This document shows positions 9,530-22,532 of a stretch of 64,000 nucleotides of DNA, piece by piece. Within the stretch, counting starts at the first letter, position 1; each line of letters opens with the position of its first letter. The stretch covers positions 369,878 to 433,877 of the forward strand of contig NZ_JZEF01000005.1 in NCBI RefSeq assembly GCF_001013475.1. The letters run 5' to 3'. Below the pieces are notes generated by a model. It worked only from the letters and a program-made list of their open reading frames with translations, was not told the DNA's origin and did not search any database. Source of the DNA: Xanthomonas arboricola pv. juglandis (GTDB lineage Bacteria; Pseudomonadota; Gammaproteobacteria; Xanthomonadales; Xanthomonadaceae). A program made the translations under genes and the position numbers.

Positions 9530-10212
9530 CCACCTATTTTTCCGACGCCAGTTTCAAGTTCCTGCGCGCCCTGGCGCGCCACAACGACAAGACCTGGTTC
9601 AACGACCACCGGCATCAGTACGAGGCGCATGTGCGCCAGCCGTTCCTGCAGCTCATCACCGACCTGCAGCCGGCCCTGGCAGAGGTCAGCGAGCACTATC
9701 GCGCCGATCCCAAGACCCAGGGCGGTTCGCTGTTTCGCATCTACCGCGATGCGCGTTTTTCAAACGACAAATCGCCGTACAAGAACTGGCAAGGCGCGCG
9801 CCTGTTCCATGAGCGCCGCCGCCAAGTGCCGGCGCCGTCGTTCTACATCCATCTACAGCCGGGCGAGAGCTTCGTCGGTGCCGGGCTGTGGCATCCGGAG
9901 CCGGACACGCAGCGCAAGCTGCGCCAGTTCATCTTCGACAATCCCGCCAACTGGAAAGCGGCCGCCTACGAACCCAGACTGCGCCGCAAGTTCGCGCTGG
10001 ATGACAGCGAGAAACTGGTGCGCGCACCGCGCGGTTTTCCCAACGAGTTCGAGTTCATCGACGATCTCAAGCATCGCAACTGGGCGTATCTGCGTCATCT
10101 CGACGATGCCGTCATGACCGGCCCGCGCCTGCGTCAGACCATCGAGGCCGACCTGGTGGTGCTGGCGCCGTTCGTCGATTACCTGTGCGCCGCGCTGGAT
10201 CTGGAATTTTGA
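9526..10212 (+). CDS. DUF2461 family protein
   Basis: This 228-residue soluble protein has the DUF2461 pattern: FLRALARHNDKTWFNDHR near the N-terminus, GGSLFRIYRDARFSNDKSPY in the middle and a C-terminal LRQTIEADLVVLAPFVDYL. It has no signal peptide or membrane segment. Its biochemical function is not established. It overlaps sbcB by 4 bases (ATGA), so it is in the same operon, though DUF2461 genes are found in many contexts and a DNA-repair role cannot be inferred from this alone. Confidence 0.85.
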   Translation: MTTYFSDASFKFLRALARHNDKTWFNDHRHQYEAHVRQPFLQLITDLQPALAEVSEHYRADPKTQGGSLFRIYRDARFSNDKSPYKNWQGARLFHERRRQVPAPSFYIHLQPGESFVGAGLWHPEPDTQRKLRQFIFDNPANWKAAAYEPRLRRKFALDDSEKLVRAPRGFPNEFEFIDDLKHRNWAYLRHLDDAVMTGPRLRQTIEADLVVLAPFVDYLCAALDLEF

Positions 10213-10336
10213 TGGATCGCACAGCGCCGATGGCCATCGACGCGGCGCCGGCGATCGGCACACCGAAGCGATCTATAGCTGCGCGGCACTGTGCATCGCT
10301 GCGTCTTGCGCCAACCACCGCGATGGACTGCACACC

Positions 10337-10903
10337 ATGAACAAGCGCTGGTTGCTGTTGCCCGTACTGGCCGTGCTGTTGCTTGTCAGCTATGTGGTTG
10401 CAGGCCCGTACCTGGCCATTCGCGGCATCAGCCAGGCCGTCACCAATCGCGACGCCGCGCAGCTGGAACGCCACGTGGATTTCCCCAGCCTGCGGGTCAA
10501 CCTCAAGGCGCAGCTGGACGATTACCTGGTTCGCCAGGCCGGCAGCCGCATGCAATCGAGCCTGCTCGGCGGGTTCGCCCTGCAGCTCGCCAGCGGTATC
10601 AGCGGTGCCGGCGTGGACACGCTGGTGACGCCGCTGGGCATCGGCGCGCTGCTGCAAGGCCATAGCGTGTGGAATCGCGTCACCGGCGACACCGTCAGCC
10701 CGGACACCTATGCGGCGCCGGCGCCGGCGCGTCCGCTGCAAGGCGCCGAGCAGCGCTTTGAATCCACCCGCCGCTTCACCGCCACCACCCGCACCGCGAC
10801 CGGGGCGCCGGTGGTGTTCGTGCTGACCCGGCAAGGGCTGCGCTGGCGGCTGACCGATATCCAGCTGCCGCTGGCAGATGCGGAAACTCCCCTGCCCCCA
10901 TAA
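10337..10903 (+). CDS. DUF2939 family membrane-anchored protein
   Basis: This is a 188-residue protein. Residues 5-24 (WLLLPVLAVLLLVSYVVAGP) form a signal anchor. The following YLAIRGISQAVTNRDAAQLE and the helical segment around VDFPSLRVNLKAQL match DUF2939. The remainder is predicted periplasmic. Function is unknown. It lies 124 bases beyond the DUF2461 gene on the same strand and converges with the minus-strand group that follows. Confidence 0.75.
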   Translation: MNKRWLLLPVLAVLLLVSYVVAGPYLAIRGISQAVTNRDAAQLERHVDFPSLRVNLKAQLDDYLVRQAGSRMQSSLLGGFALQLASGISGAGVDTLVTPLGIGALLQGHSVWNRVTGDTVSPDTYAAPAPARPLQGAEQRFESTRRFTATTRTATGAPVVFVLTRQGLRWRLTDIQLPLADAETPLPP

Positions 10904-10970
10904 GCGCGCGCCTGCGAGCGCGGTCAAAGTGTTCTCCTTCGCAGGCTGATGACGCGCGCCGGACAGCGGC

Positions 10971-11714
10971 TTACGAAAACCGCCAGGCCCGCTCCATCCA
11001 CGCTGCCTGCAGCCGCAGCATCGACGGCCGCAGTTGCCGGCGCGCCGGCCACGGCAAAGTCGCCAGCACCTGCTCCGCAGTGCCTGGCGTGCGTTTGCCG
11101 TTCCAGGCGTATAGCAGCTGATTGCGCGGGTCCGGCTCGGGCAACAGCAGCACCCGCCCATCGAATACCTCGCGCAGCGCGGCCAGATGCCCGGCCAGCG
11201 GCACCTGGAACAGGTTCAGCGCCAGCACACCGCCTGGCGTCAGCGCGGCGCGGCAATCGGCGTAGAACTCGGGCGTGCACAACGCCGGTGGGATGCCATC
11301 GGCATCGTAGGCATCCAGCAGCAACAGGTCGTAGCGCCCGGCACGCGTACCGATCCACTGCGCACCGTCGCCGTGCGTGACCTCAAGCCGCGCATCGTCG
11401 CGCGGCACGCCAAACGCATCGCGTAACGCCAGCACCTGCGCATCGGCGTCCACCGCCTCGATGCGCGTGCTGCGCAGATACCGGTGGCAGAACTTGGCCT
11501 GCGCGCCGCCGCCGAAGCCGATCAGACCGATGCGCTCGGGCCGCGGCTGCAGCCACAGCGCCGCCAGCATGCCGCGCGTATACGGCAGCATCAGCCGGTA
11601 CGGTGCCCAGCGCGACATGCGGGTCTGCACGGTGTCGTCGGCGAAGTACAGCTCCAGCTGACGCCAGCTGGAGCGCAGCGCGGCGCGTCCGGCCGGCTTC
11701 GGTGCCTCGCTCAC
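10971..11714 (-). CDS. Spermidine-synthase-like SAM-fold protein
   Basis: This is a 247-residue protein with a Rossmann-type aminopropyl/methyltransferase fold: RIGLIGFGGGAQAKF is the glycine-rich motif I, RIEAVDADAQVLALRDAFG holds the acidic ribose-binding residue, and YDLLLLDAYDADGIPP is the spermidine-synthase-like active-site loop. The N-terminal beta domain of true spermidine synthases is short or absent, so the substrate is uncertain. I use a GTG start (VSEAPKPAG) because it overlaps the stop of the upstream nucleotidase gene by 4 bases (GTGA), a classic coupled arrangement. The longer frame from 11897 runs through that gene and is not real. Confidence 0.8.
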   Translation of the reverse strand: MSEAPKPAGRAALRSSWRQLELYFADDTVQTRMSRWAPYRLMLPYTRGMLAALWLQPRPERIGLIGFGGGAQAKFCHRYLRSTRIEAVDADAQVLALRDAFGVPRDDARLEVTHGDGAQWIGTRAGRYDLLLLDAYDADGIPPALCTPEFYADCRAALTPGGVLALNLFQVPLAGHLAALREVFDGRVLLLPEPDPRNQLLYAWNGKRTPGTAEQVLATLPWPARRQLRPSMLRLQAAWMERAWRFS

Positions 11715-12676
11715 CTGCCCGGCGGATCGTTGGCCACGCCATGCGGTACGTGGCCGGCCGCCACGTGCTGGTGCTGGCGCGCACTGTCGATGTTGTGTTG
11801 CGAATCGTCGAAGAAGATGTCCGCGCCAAACGCCTCCAGGAACGGCCCCTTGTGGCGCCCACCGAGGAACAGCGCCTCGTCCAGACGCACGCCCCACTCG
11901 CGCAGGGTGCGGATCACCCGCTCGTGCGCCGGCGCCGAGCGCGCGGTGACCAGCGCGGTGCGGATCGGCGAGGCCTCGCCCGGCGGGAATGCCGCCTGCA
12001 GCGTATGCAGCGCCGACAGGAAATTGCGGAACGGCCCCACCGACAACGGCTCGCGCGCACGTTCGCGCTCGTGGCGCCCGAATGCCTCCACGCCCTGCTC
12101 GCGCGAGATGCGTTCGCTCTCGTCGCCGAAGATCACCGCATCGCCGTCGAAGGCGATGCGCAGTTGGGTCGACAGGCGGCTTTCGTCGTTGTCCACGATC
12201 GCCGCGGCGGCCTCGGCGCGTTCGCCCGGCGCGCGCGGCATGATGGTCGCCGCCGCAATGCCATGGGTGAGCGCACGCCGTACCGACTCCGGGTTGGCCG
12301 ACAGGAACAGGTCGGTGCCGAACGGTTTCACGTACGGCCAGGTCGGCTGACCCGAGGTAAAGGTCGCCCGCACGATGCCCAGGTTGTAGTGCTGGATCGA
12401 ATTGAAGATGCGCAGCCCGGTATCGGCGGAATTGCGCGACAGCAGGATCACTTCCACACGCGCGGTTTCTTCGGGCACATCGTGGTTGAGCGCCAGTAGC
12501 TTGCGCACCACCGGAAAGGCGACGCCCGGCTCCAGGATGTCGTCCTCATGCTCGCGCTGAAACGCCGAATACGCCTCCACGCCATCGGCCTCGAACAGCG
12601 CATGGCCTTCTTCGAGATCGAACAGCGCGCGCGAGGTCACTGCGACGGTCAGGAGTCTTGGGGAATTATCGGTCAT
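11711..12676 (-). CDS. 5'-nucleotidase family protein
   Basis: This 321-residue protein begins MTDNSPRLLTVAVTSRALFD, the conserved opening of the PF06189 5'-nucleotidase family (cytosolic 5'-nucleotidase I-like, HAD-related). LFLGGRHKGPFLEAFGADIF and the IFFDDSQHN segment near the C-terminus fit the acidic metal site expected of the fold. Expected chemistry is dephosphorylation of nucleoside 5'-monophosphates. The upstream in-frame extension encodes repeat sequence and is rejected. The downstream gene overlaps by 4 bases. nadK lies upstream on the same strand, with a repeat element in the 169-base gap. Confidence 0.85.
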   Translation of the reverse strand: MTDNSPRLLTVAVTSRALFDLEEGHALFEADGVEAYSAFQREHEDDILEPGVAFPVVRKLLALNHDVPEETARVEVILLSRNSADTGLRIFNSIQHYNLGIVRATFTSGQPTWPYVKPFGTDLFLSANPESVRRALTHGIAAATIMPRAPGERAEAAAAIVDNDESRLSTQLRIAFDGDAVIFGDESERISREQGVEAFGRHERERAREPLSVGPFRNFLSALHTLQAAFPPGEASPIRTALVTARSAPAHERVIRTLREWGVRLDEALFLGGRHKGPFLEAFGADIFFDDSQHNIDSARQHQHVAAGHVPHGVANDPPGR

Positions 12677-12682
12677 TGGGGC

Positions 12683-12841
12683 GGGGATTCGGGAGTGGAG
12701 ATTGGGGATTGGTTTAAAGCAGGAACTGGGTCTGGATTTGATCGCCCATCTGCGCAGCATCGTAGCGCGTGCGCGCGTTCTAAAGACGACGCGGCACGCT
12801 GCTGCCGTTGCCAATCCCGAATCCCCACTCCCCAATCCCCG
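12683..12841. repeat. Inverted-pair GGGAATC-type repeat, copy A
   Basis: A G-rich arm of degenerate GGGATTCGGGAGT/GGGGATTGG units (12683-12712) and a C-rich arm (12811-12841) are in inverted orientation around a 98-base spacer. The inner edge of the first arm reads GGTTTAAAGCA, shared with other copies. It fills the space between nadK and the 5'-nucleotidase gene and could form a long hairpin in the transcript. Confidence 0.8.
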
Positions 12842-12845
12842 CTCC

Positions 12846-13622
12846 TCAAACCGCAAACTGTTCGCTGAAGATGCGTTCTTCCAGATTGTGTTCGGGATCG
12901 AACAGCAGCGTCACCTGGCGCTGGGTGGATTCGCGGATGGTCACTTCGACCACGTCGCGGATCTCGTGCGAGTCGGCGGTGACGCTGACCGGGCGCTTGT
13001 ACGGGTCCAGCACGCGGAAGCACACTTCGGTGTCGGCCTTGAGGATGGCGCCACGCCAGCGGCGCGGGCGATACGGGGCGATCGGTGTCAGCGCCAGCGT
13101 GTGCGAGCCCAGCGGCAGGATCGGCCCGTGCGCGGAATAGTTGTAGGCGGTGCTGCCGGCTGGCGTGGCGACCATGACACCGTCGCCGATCAGCTCGGCG
13201 ATGCGGGTCTGGCCATTGAGATCCACGCTCAGGTGCGCGGCCTGGCGGGTCTGGCGCAGCAGCGAGACCTCGTTGTAGGCCAGCGACACCGTGCTGGCAC
13301 CGGACTCGGTCTGCACCTGCATTTCCAGCGGGCGCAGGTGCGCCGGTTCGGCACGTTGCAGACGCGCGAGCAGGTCGTCCTCGTCGTCGCGGTACTGGTT
13401 CATCAAGAACCCGACCGAGCCCAGCTTCATGCCGAACACCGGCTTGCTGGCAGCGCCGTGCCGGTGCAGGGTCTGCAGCATGAAGCCGTCCCCGCCAAGG
13501 GCGCAGATGATGTCGGCGCTGTCCAGCGCATGATCGCCATAGCGCTGCACAAGACGCGCGCGCGCGGTCACCGCCGGCTCGGCGTGACTGGCGAGAAAGG
13601 CAATCCGGGGTGGTGCGGTCAT
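12846..13622 (-). CDS. nadK: NAD kinase
   Basis: This is a 258-residue enzyme that phosphorylates NAD to NADP. The diagnostic GGDG is at residues 43-46 ([10 protein letters not shown]), followed by the NE motif in LAYNEVSLL and the [19 protein letters not shown] segment of the C-terminal beta domain. The start [10 protein letters not shown] is the usual one; the upstream extension is unsupported. It shares the window with three NAD de novo synthesis genes, though those lie about 5 kb away on the other strand, so co-regulation is not shown. Confidence 0.95.
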   Translation of the reverse strand: MTAPPRIAFLASHAEPAVTARARLVQRYGDHALDSADIICALGGDGFMLQTLHRHGAASKPVFGMKLGSVGFLMNQYRDDEDDLLARLQRAEPAHLRPLEMQVQTESGASTVSLAYNEVSLLRQTRQAAHLSVDLNGQTRIAELIGDGVMVATPAGSTAYNYSAHGPILPLGSHTLALTPIAPYRPRRWRGAILKADTEVCFRVLDPYKRPVSVTADSHEIRDVVEVTIRESTQRQVTLLFDPEHNLEERIFSEQFAV

Positions 13623-13819
13623 CGTTGACTCCAGAGCATGCGAATCAGCATACCGCAGCGCTGTGGTGGGCTTGTTGGCTGGCCGCCCCGCCCTCGCCTG
13701 CGCGGACGCGCCTGCGCGATCGGGCGCCACCGGTGACACGGCGCGCGGCAGCCGCACGAATGCGGCGATCCCACGCGCCCTGCGCGCACTGCCCGGTCAG
13801 ACACGACCGGGCAACTTCC

Positions 13820-17735
<3,916 letters not shown>

Positions 17736-18156
17736 ACGGGTCTCCATTGCATGCCAGCACACGCACCGATCCAGCCGGACCGGCAGCGGGTAAGGCCGTC
17801 ATCACGACGGCGGCATCAATGGCGCATTGGACCAATCCTCAGACAGTGGGCAACGCGGCAAAGTGTAGGTCAGCCTGCGACGCAAGCCAAATCCCAAACA
17901 CCGCGGCAGGATTGACCGCGTTCAAGCGCAGCATGGCGAGCGCCCGACCTTGCAGACATGCTCAAGCTCCTGGCGGCCGGCACCTGCTGACTTCCAGGCG
18001 CCCTCGAGAAAAACGCGGCAAGTACTCGCCGAAGGCCGGGACCCGCAGCCCGCACACTTAACACGCAGCACGAAACTCGCCCGCCAGGCTTGCGTCCAAC
18101 CGGCACAGCGGCACAGCGGCGCCTACGACGCGGCCGATGCCTTCGCCACCACCCAC
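17736..18156. other. 421-base region without a recognised gene
   Basis: Open frames here are short and lack conserved features or convincing ribosome-binding sites. No tRNA-like fold, repeat arm or T-run terminator is evident. It lies upstream of the ABC-F gene and downstream of the methyltransferase gene, both on minus, so it should contain the ABC-F promoter. Confidence 0.5.
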
Positions 18157-19113
18157 TCAGCGGGCCGCAGGTCTCCGGGCAACCACCGTAGGAAAGATGC
18201 TGGCGCGATCATCGATGAAGCGGAGATCGGTGAACCCGGCGCTTTCCAGCTGCGCGCGGGTCTGCGCATGGGTGCGGAACGAGGCCCAGCGCGCCTGGAC
18301 GATCTCGGCGAACACCAGGTTCTGCAGCGTCAGCGCCTCGGGATCGATGTGTTCCAGCTTCCACGGCGACTCGGCAGACAGCGGCGGCGGCGGCGTCAGG
18401 AAACTTGCGACCAGCACGCCACCTGGCGACAGCCTTTGAAAAAATGCGCGATACAGCGCAATCACGCGCTCGTCGTCCGGCTCATAGATGTTCAAGCCAT
18501 TGCTGGTCAGCACATCCACGCGATCGTCGGCACCAGGCGTCCATGCGTCCTGGAGACGAAGCGAAAGCTGCCCCTCCAGCCCGCGCGCACGTGCGAGGTG
18601 CAGCGCCCCTTCCAGCGCCTGCGGGTCCAGGTCGATACCGATCAGGCGCACGTCCGGACATTCCCGGTAGTCCAGCAGCAACAGCTCGCCCATCCATCCG
18701 CAGGGCACCGATGCCAGCGTCATGCCTGGCCGCAGCAGCTCCTGCAGCTGCTGCCGGAAGATGCCGAAGCGCTCGCGGGTCGCCAGCACCGCAGGTGCCT
18801 CTTCGAAGATATGCCGTTCCATCGCCGACATCGACCCGTTCGGCGGCGCATCGGCGCGATACGTCACCAGCCGATGGGTCCAGTAGGCATTCAACCCGCG
18901 ATGCCTGAGCAGAAACCGCCCGAACTCGGTGGCCCAGAGCGCATCGACCAGACCGAGCAGACGCTGGACCACCGCATCGGGCCGGTCACCGCTCTGGCGC
19001 AGACGCGATGTGAGCGATGCCAGCAACGCAGCATCGTCCTGGTCATCGCTGCCGTGGGAAATCAGCCGGCCCGCATGCGCGGCCTCGCCCAGGCCGTCGT
19101 CATCACGTTGCAT
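18157..19113 (-). CDS. Class I SAM-dependent methyltransferase family protein
   Basis: This is a 318-residue protein. LASVPCGWMGELLLLDY takes the place of SAM motif I, IGIDLDPQALEGA is motif II with its acidic residue, and VLTSNGLNIYEPDD followed by LSPGGVLVASFL are the post-motifs typical of class I methyltransferases. The N-terminal ~110 residues are helical and not recognised. The start MQRDDDGLG has GAGGTGG 6 bases upstream and is preferred to the longer frame. The substrate is unknown. It is flanked by non-coding sequence on both sides, so it is probably a single-gene unit. Confidence 0.75.
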   Translation of the reverse strand: MQRDDDGLGEAAHAGRLISHGSDDQDDAALLASLTSRLRQSGDRPDAVVQRLLGLVDALWATEFGRFLLRHRGLNAYWTHRLVTYRADAPPNGSMSAMERHIFEEAPAVLATRERFGIFRQQLQELLRPGMTLASVPCGWMGELLLLDYRECPDVRLIGIDLDPQALEGALHLARARGLEGQLSLRLQDAWTPGADDRVDVLTSNGLNIYEPDDERVIALYRAFFQRLSPGGVLVASFLTPPPPLSAESPWKLEHIDPEALTLQNLVFAEIVQARWASFRTHAQTRAQLESAGFTDLRFIDDRASIFPTVVARRPAAR

Positions 19114-19274
19114 TGTCCACCTCGACAGGAGCGCGCCAATCGTAGCGCTCGCCCATGCTGCGATCACTCCCGGCGCGACGGCGTCTCTACAGCGATGGAA
19201 GATGCAGCCGAGCGAACTGGCACCGCACGCAAGGCCTGGCGTGGATCACGCCAGGCGGTCGCCAGCGGCTGGAC

Positions 19275-19781
19275 TCAACCCAGCCCGAAGGCCGGGTGAT
19301 AGGCAACATCGGCCAGCGGCAGCAGACGGTCGCCGAACGCCAGCGCCTGCAGCTCGGACGCCGGCACGCCGGGCAACACCAGCCCCGGTTCCACCGCAAA
19401 GCCCAGACGTCGGAAAAAGGCCGGCTCGCCCAATGCCAGGCAACCGGCGGCGCCACGCTCGCGCAAGCTGCCCAGCGCCGCCTGCACCAGGCGCGTGCCC
19501 AGCCCCTGGCGCTGATGCCCCGGCCCGATCGCCAGCGGCCCCAACGCGTACCAGCCGGGCGAATCGTCCGACAGCGACACCGGCGATACCGCCAGGTGGC
19601 CGACCACATACCCGTCGTGGTCGGCCACCAGCGACAGCGCCAGCGCGCCGTCGCTGCGCAAGGCGGCGATCACGTGCTGCTCGTCGTGGCGGCTATGTTC
19701 GTCACGCATGAACGCGACCATCGTCAGCAGCTCGATCGCCGCGGCATCGCCATCGCTGGCTTCGCGAATCAGCACGTTCAT
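19275..19781 (-). CDS. GNAT family N-acetyltransferase
   Basis: This is a 168-residue YhbS-like GNAT protein. The acetyl-CoA-binding loop is GPLAIGPGHQRQGLGTRLVQ (V/I-x-P-x-x-Q-x-x-G-x-G/A), followed by GCLALGEPAFFRRLGF, which is typical of the YhbS subgroup. The start MNVLIREAS begins the conserved beta strand. The acceptor substrate cannot be predicted. The next gene downstream in sequence (19822-20349, same strand) ends 40 bases before this start, and MOSC lies before that, so the three may be one transcript. Confidence 0.85.
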   Translation of the reverse strand: MNVLIREASDGDAAAIELLTMVAFMRDEHSRHDEQHVIAALRSDGALALSLVADHDGYVVGHLAVSPVSLSDDSPGWYALGPLAIGPGHQRQGLGTRLVQAALGSLRERGAAGCLALGEPAFFRRLGFAVEPGLVLPGVPASELQALAFGDRLLPLADVAYHPAFGLG

Positions 19782-19821
19782 CGCAGGCCCCGCAGCACGC
19801 ACACCTTCAGACCGATGCGCA

Positions 19822-20349
19822 TCACAGGCTCTGCAACAGTTCGGCGAAGGCGCGCGCCGACGCATCCACATGCGACGCCAGCCGGTGTTCGTCGTCGACC
19901 AGCAGCAAGCGCGCATGCCGCGCCTGCGCCCAGGCGATCACCTCGCCGGCCGGAATCAATTCATCGCGCCAGGCATGCACGATGGAAATCGGCACGCGCG
20001 CCGCATCCAGTGCCGGCAACGGCCCCATCCTGGTCGGCGGCACCATCAGGAACAGCCCGCGCGTGGGCACCTGCAACGACACCTGCGCGGCGATGTACGA
20101 GCCCAGGCTGGAGCCCACCAGCACCAGCGGGCCCTTGTCGGCCGCCGCACGCGCGACCTCCAGCAGGCGTTGCAGCCGGCCCTGCACGTCGCCGAGCGAA
20201 CTGACCTCGCGGCGTGCGTCCAGATCGGTGTAGTCCGGGCGCTCGTGGGTCCAGCCCAGCTGCCCGGCGACATCGGCCAGGGCGGTGACCTTCAGCGCAT
20301 CCGGGCCGCTCTCGAAGCCGTGCGACAGGATGCAGTGACCGCGGCTCAT
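19822..20349 (-). CDS. YqiA/YcfP-type alpha/beta hydrolase
   Basis: This is a 175-residue small alpha/beta hydrolase. ILSHGFESGP near the N-terminus supplies the oxyanion region, LVLVGSSLGSYIAA is the nucleophile elbow (Ser in GSSLG), IVHAWRDELIP carries the acid Asp, and DDEHRL near the C-terminus carries the catalytic His. Its ATG overlaps the stop of the MOSC gene by 4 bases (ATGA), implying coupled translation. Family members are esterases of unknown physiological substrate. Confidence 0.8.
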   Translation of the reverse strand: MSRGHCILSHGFESGPDALKVTALADVAGQLGWTHERPDYTDLDARREVSSLGDVQGRLQRLLEVARAAADKGPLVLVGSSLGSYIAAQVSLQVPTRGLFLMVPPTRMGPLPALDAARVPISIVHAWRDELIPAGEVIAWAQARHARLLLVDDEHRLASHVDASARAFAELLQSL

Positions 20350-20837
20350 AGCGCCTGCACAGTATCGCCGATGCGCAGCACGCCGCCACGCAGGATGCGC
20401 GCGCACAAGCCGCCATGGCCGCGCATGGCGTTGTAGCCGCCCGCGCCCAGCGCATCTTCCATGCGCGAGCACGGATCGCAGGGGTCGGTGCCTTCCAGCT
20501 CGACATCGCCGATGCAAAAGCGCCGCCCCTTCAAGGCGATCAGCGGGATGCCGGACACCACCAGGTTGCGGCGCAAGGTGGCCGGCGCAATCGCGGGGTG
20601 GCCGGCCAGCGCTGCGATCACCGGCAGATGTTCGGCCTGGATCAGGGTCACGCCGCGCTTGCCGCTGCCGCCCTTGTAGCGGTCGCCGACCAGGCCGATG
20701 CCGGTGGTGGCCTGCGCCGCGTCCACCTCGATCATGTCCACGTCGCGCGCCGGGCGCACGCCGATCCAGGTCACCTGGCCGGTCTGCGGCAGGGTTGCCA
20801 TCAATTTGCCCAAAGGGCTGTCGGGATTCAAAGCCAT
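20346..20837 (-). CDS. MOSC domain protein
   Basis: This is a 163-residue single-domain MOSC protein related to the molybdenum cofactor sulfurase C-terminus, YiiM and MOSC-type proteins. GLVGDRYKGGSGKRGVTLIQ is the conserved entry strand, LRRNLVVSGIPL is the RNLV motif, and the conserved cysteine lies in DPCDPCSRME. Such proteins handle sulfur or Mo-cofactor transfer, but a substrate is not established here. It is divergent from the amidase gene, with 23 bases between the two start codons, so their promoters must overlap or lie within the neighbouring genes. Confidence 0.85.
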   Translation of the reverse strand: MALNPDSPLGKLMATLPQTGQVTWIGVRPARDVDMIEVDAAQATTGIGLVGDRYKGGSGKRGVTLIQAEHLPVIAALAGHPAIAPATLRRNLVVSGIPLIALKGRRFCIGDVELEGTDPCDPCSRMEDALGAGGYNAMRGHGGLCARILRGGVLRIGDTVQAL

Positions 20838-20860
20838 CGTCGAATGCTAGCATCCGCCCC

Positions 20861-21436
20861 ATGTCCGATGCCGTCCTGCCGTCGCCACCGATCACCTACG
20901 CGCCGTTGTCCTACGAATCGCGGCTGGCGCGACGCGCGCTCACGCAGATCGACATGGTGGTCATCCATTGCACCGAATTGCCCGACATGGCGATGGCGCG
21001 CGAATACGGCGAACGCGTGCTCTACGACAGCGGCACCGGCAACAGCGGGCATTACTACATCGACCGCAACGGCAGCATCCAGCAATACGTTGCGCTGGAG
21101 CGCGTCGCCCACCACGTGCGCGGCCACAACCCGCATACGCTGGGCATCGAACTGGTCAACAGCGGCCGTTATCCGCACTGGCTGGACTCGCGCCATCAGT
21201 GCATGAGCGAGCCATATCCGCCGGCGCAGATCAACGCGCTGATCACGCTGCTGCAATGGCTGCAACAACAGTTGCCGTCGGTACGCCGCATTGCCGGCCA
21301 CCAGGCACTGGACACCACCCAGGAAGCGGCCAGCGACGACCCGTCGCGCAAGATCCAGCGCAAGCTCGACCCCGGCCCGCTGTTTCCGTGGCCGCAGATC
21401 GAAGCGGCGGTCAGCTGGTCGCATACGCCGCGCTAG
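20861..21436 (+). CDS. AmpD-like N-acetylmuramoyl-L-alanine amidase
   Basis: This 191-residue Amidase_2 zinc enzyme cleaves between MurNAc and L-Ala of peptidoglycan fragments. The first zinc His lies in MVVIHCTE, the second His in RRIAGHQALD, and the catalytic region includes GNSGHYYIDRNG and HHVRGHNPHTLGIEL. There is no signal peptide, suggesting a cytoplasmic role in anhydro-muropeptide recycling as for AmpD, although its sequence is not the closest AmpD type and AmiD-like alternatives exist. Start MSDAVLPS at 20861 avoids overlap with the MOSC gene. Confidence 0.85.
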   Translation: MSDAVLPSPPITYAPLSYESRLARRALTQIDMVVIHCTELPDMAMAREYGERVLYDSGTGNSGHYYIDRNGSIQQYVALERVAHHVRGHNPHTLGIELVNSGRYPHWLDSRHQCMSEPYPPAQINALITLLQWLQQQLPSVRRIAGHQALDTTQEAASDDPSRKIQRKLDPGPLFPWPQIEAAVSWSHTPR

Positions 21437-21481
21437 CAGGTGCTCCATCGAGGCAGCATTCTGCCTCCGCTGGTGCAGCAC

Positions 21482-22444
21482 TCAGCGCTCGGCTGCGCGG
21501 TAGGTCTTCTCGCCTGCATTCACCGCCAGATCCAGGCGATTTTCCGGCGATGCGATCGGGCAGACCACGTGCGGCGTCAACGCGCAGGGCGGATTTTCGG
21601 CCAGATTGAAGTCGAGCACGAGCCGGCCATCGTGTGGCGGCGCGGTGTAGAGATAACGCGCGCCGCCATAACTTTCCTTGCCGCTGGTGCGATCGGCGAA
21701 CAGGAAGAACAGGCCCTGCCCGTCGTCGCTGACGATCGGCTGCAAGCGGTATTGCTGGCCATTGCGCGAGAACACCGCCTCGCCCGGCACCTCGACAGTG
21801 AGCGGCGTGCCGATCGACGTCAGCAATGTGGTCGTGCGCGGGGTGGGATACGCCTGCCAGCGCGCCTGGATACGCCAGTGCGAATCGGTCGGAAAATATT
21901 CCAGCCCGGCGAAATGGCTCAGCAGCGGCGCTGACGGGTCGCGGAAACGCCAGCCGAACAAGCTGCCGGTCTGCACCAGATAGAACTGCCGCCCTTCCAC
22001 ATCCAGGCGATCGCCACGCTGCCCTGCGCGCTCCGGCTCCAGGCGGACGCGATCGACGCGCTGCCCGTTCAAATACACCGGTACATTTGCGGCGGCGTCG
22101 AAGTGCACGCGGCCGTCGCCATCCAGCGTCAGCTGCCCCAGCTGCGCAGGACCGGCCGGCAACACCAGATCGCTGCGCGGATCGCTGCCCACCTGATAAC
22201 GGCCTGCGCGCACACGCCCGGAGCCGGTGTAGCTCAGCCAACCGTCGGGCGCGCGCAAGCGCTGCAAGCGCTGCAAGCGCTCGGCGCGTGCACGTTCGAG
22301 TTCGACCTGATACACCGCATGGCGGTCGCTCTGACCACGACCGGCGATGCGCGCACCGTTGGCGTCGGCGGTCGATCCCGCCGAACAGGCAGCCATCGAC
22401 AGCATCGCGACGCACAGCGCGCCGACCTGCAACTGCAACCGCAT
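21482..22444 (-). CDS. DUF1684 family lipoprotein
   Basis: This is a 320-residue protein. The N-terminus MRLQLQVGALCVAMLSMAAC is a lipoprotein signal ending at Cys20. The body matches DUF1684: LRAPDGWLSYTGSGRVRAGRY and VGSDPRSDLVLP early, and the C-terminal SYGGARYLYTAPPHDGRLVL with DFNLAENPPCALTP (the conserved NPPC). The function of DUF1684 is unknown. It is on minus and converges with the amidase gene. Confidence 0.85.
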   Translation of the reverse strand: MRLQLQVGALCVAMLSMAACSAGSTADANGARIAGRGQSDRHAVYQVELERARAERLQRLQRLRAPDGWLSYTGSGRVRAGRYQVGSDPRSDLVLPAGPAQLGQLTLDGDGRVHFDAAANVPVYLNGQRVDRVRLEPERAGQRGDRLDVEGRQFYLVQTGSLFGWRFRDPSAPLLSHFAGLEYFPTDSHWRIQARWQAYPTPRTTTLLTSIGTPLTVEVPGEAVFSRNGQQYRLQPIVSDDGQGLFFLFADRTSGKESYGGARYLYTAPPHDGRLVLDFNLAENPPCALTPHVVCPIASPENRLDLAVNAGEKTYRAAER

Positions 22445-22532
22445 GAGTCACCCAGCACTGCGAGAAACTGCGCTCCGCGCAGCGAACCTGCGTCCCCACA
22501 GGTCACCGTTCCTGCCGCCATTGTGCCTGCAA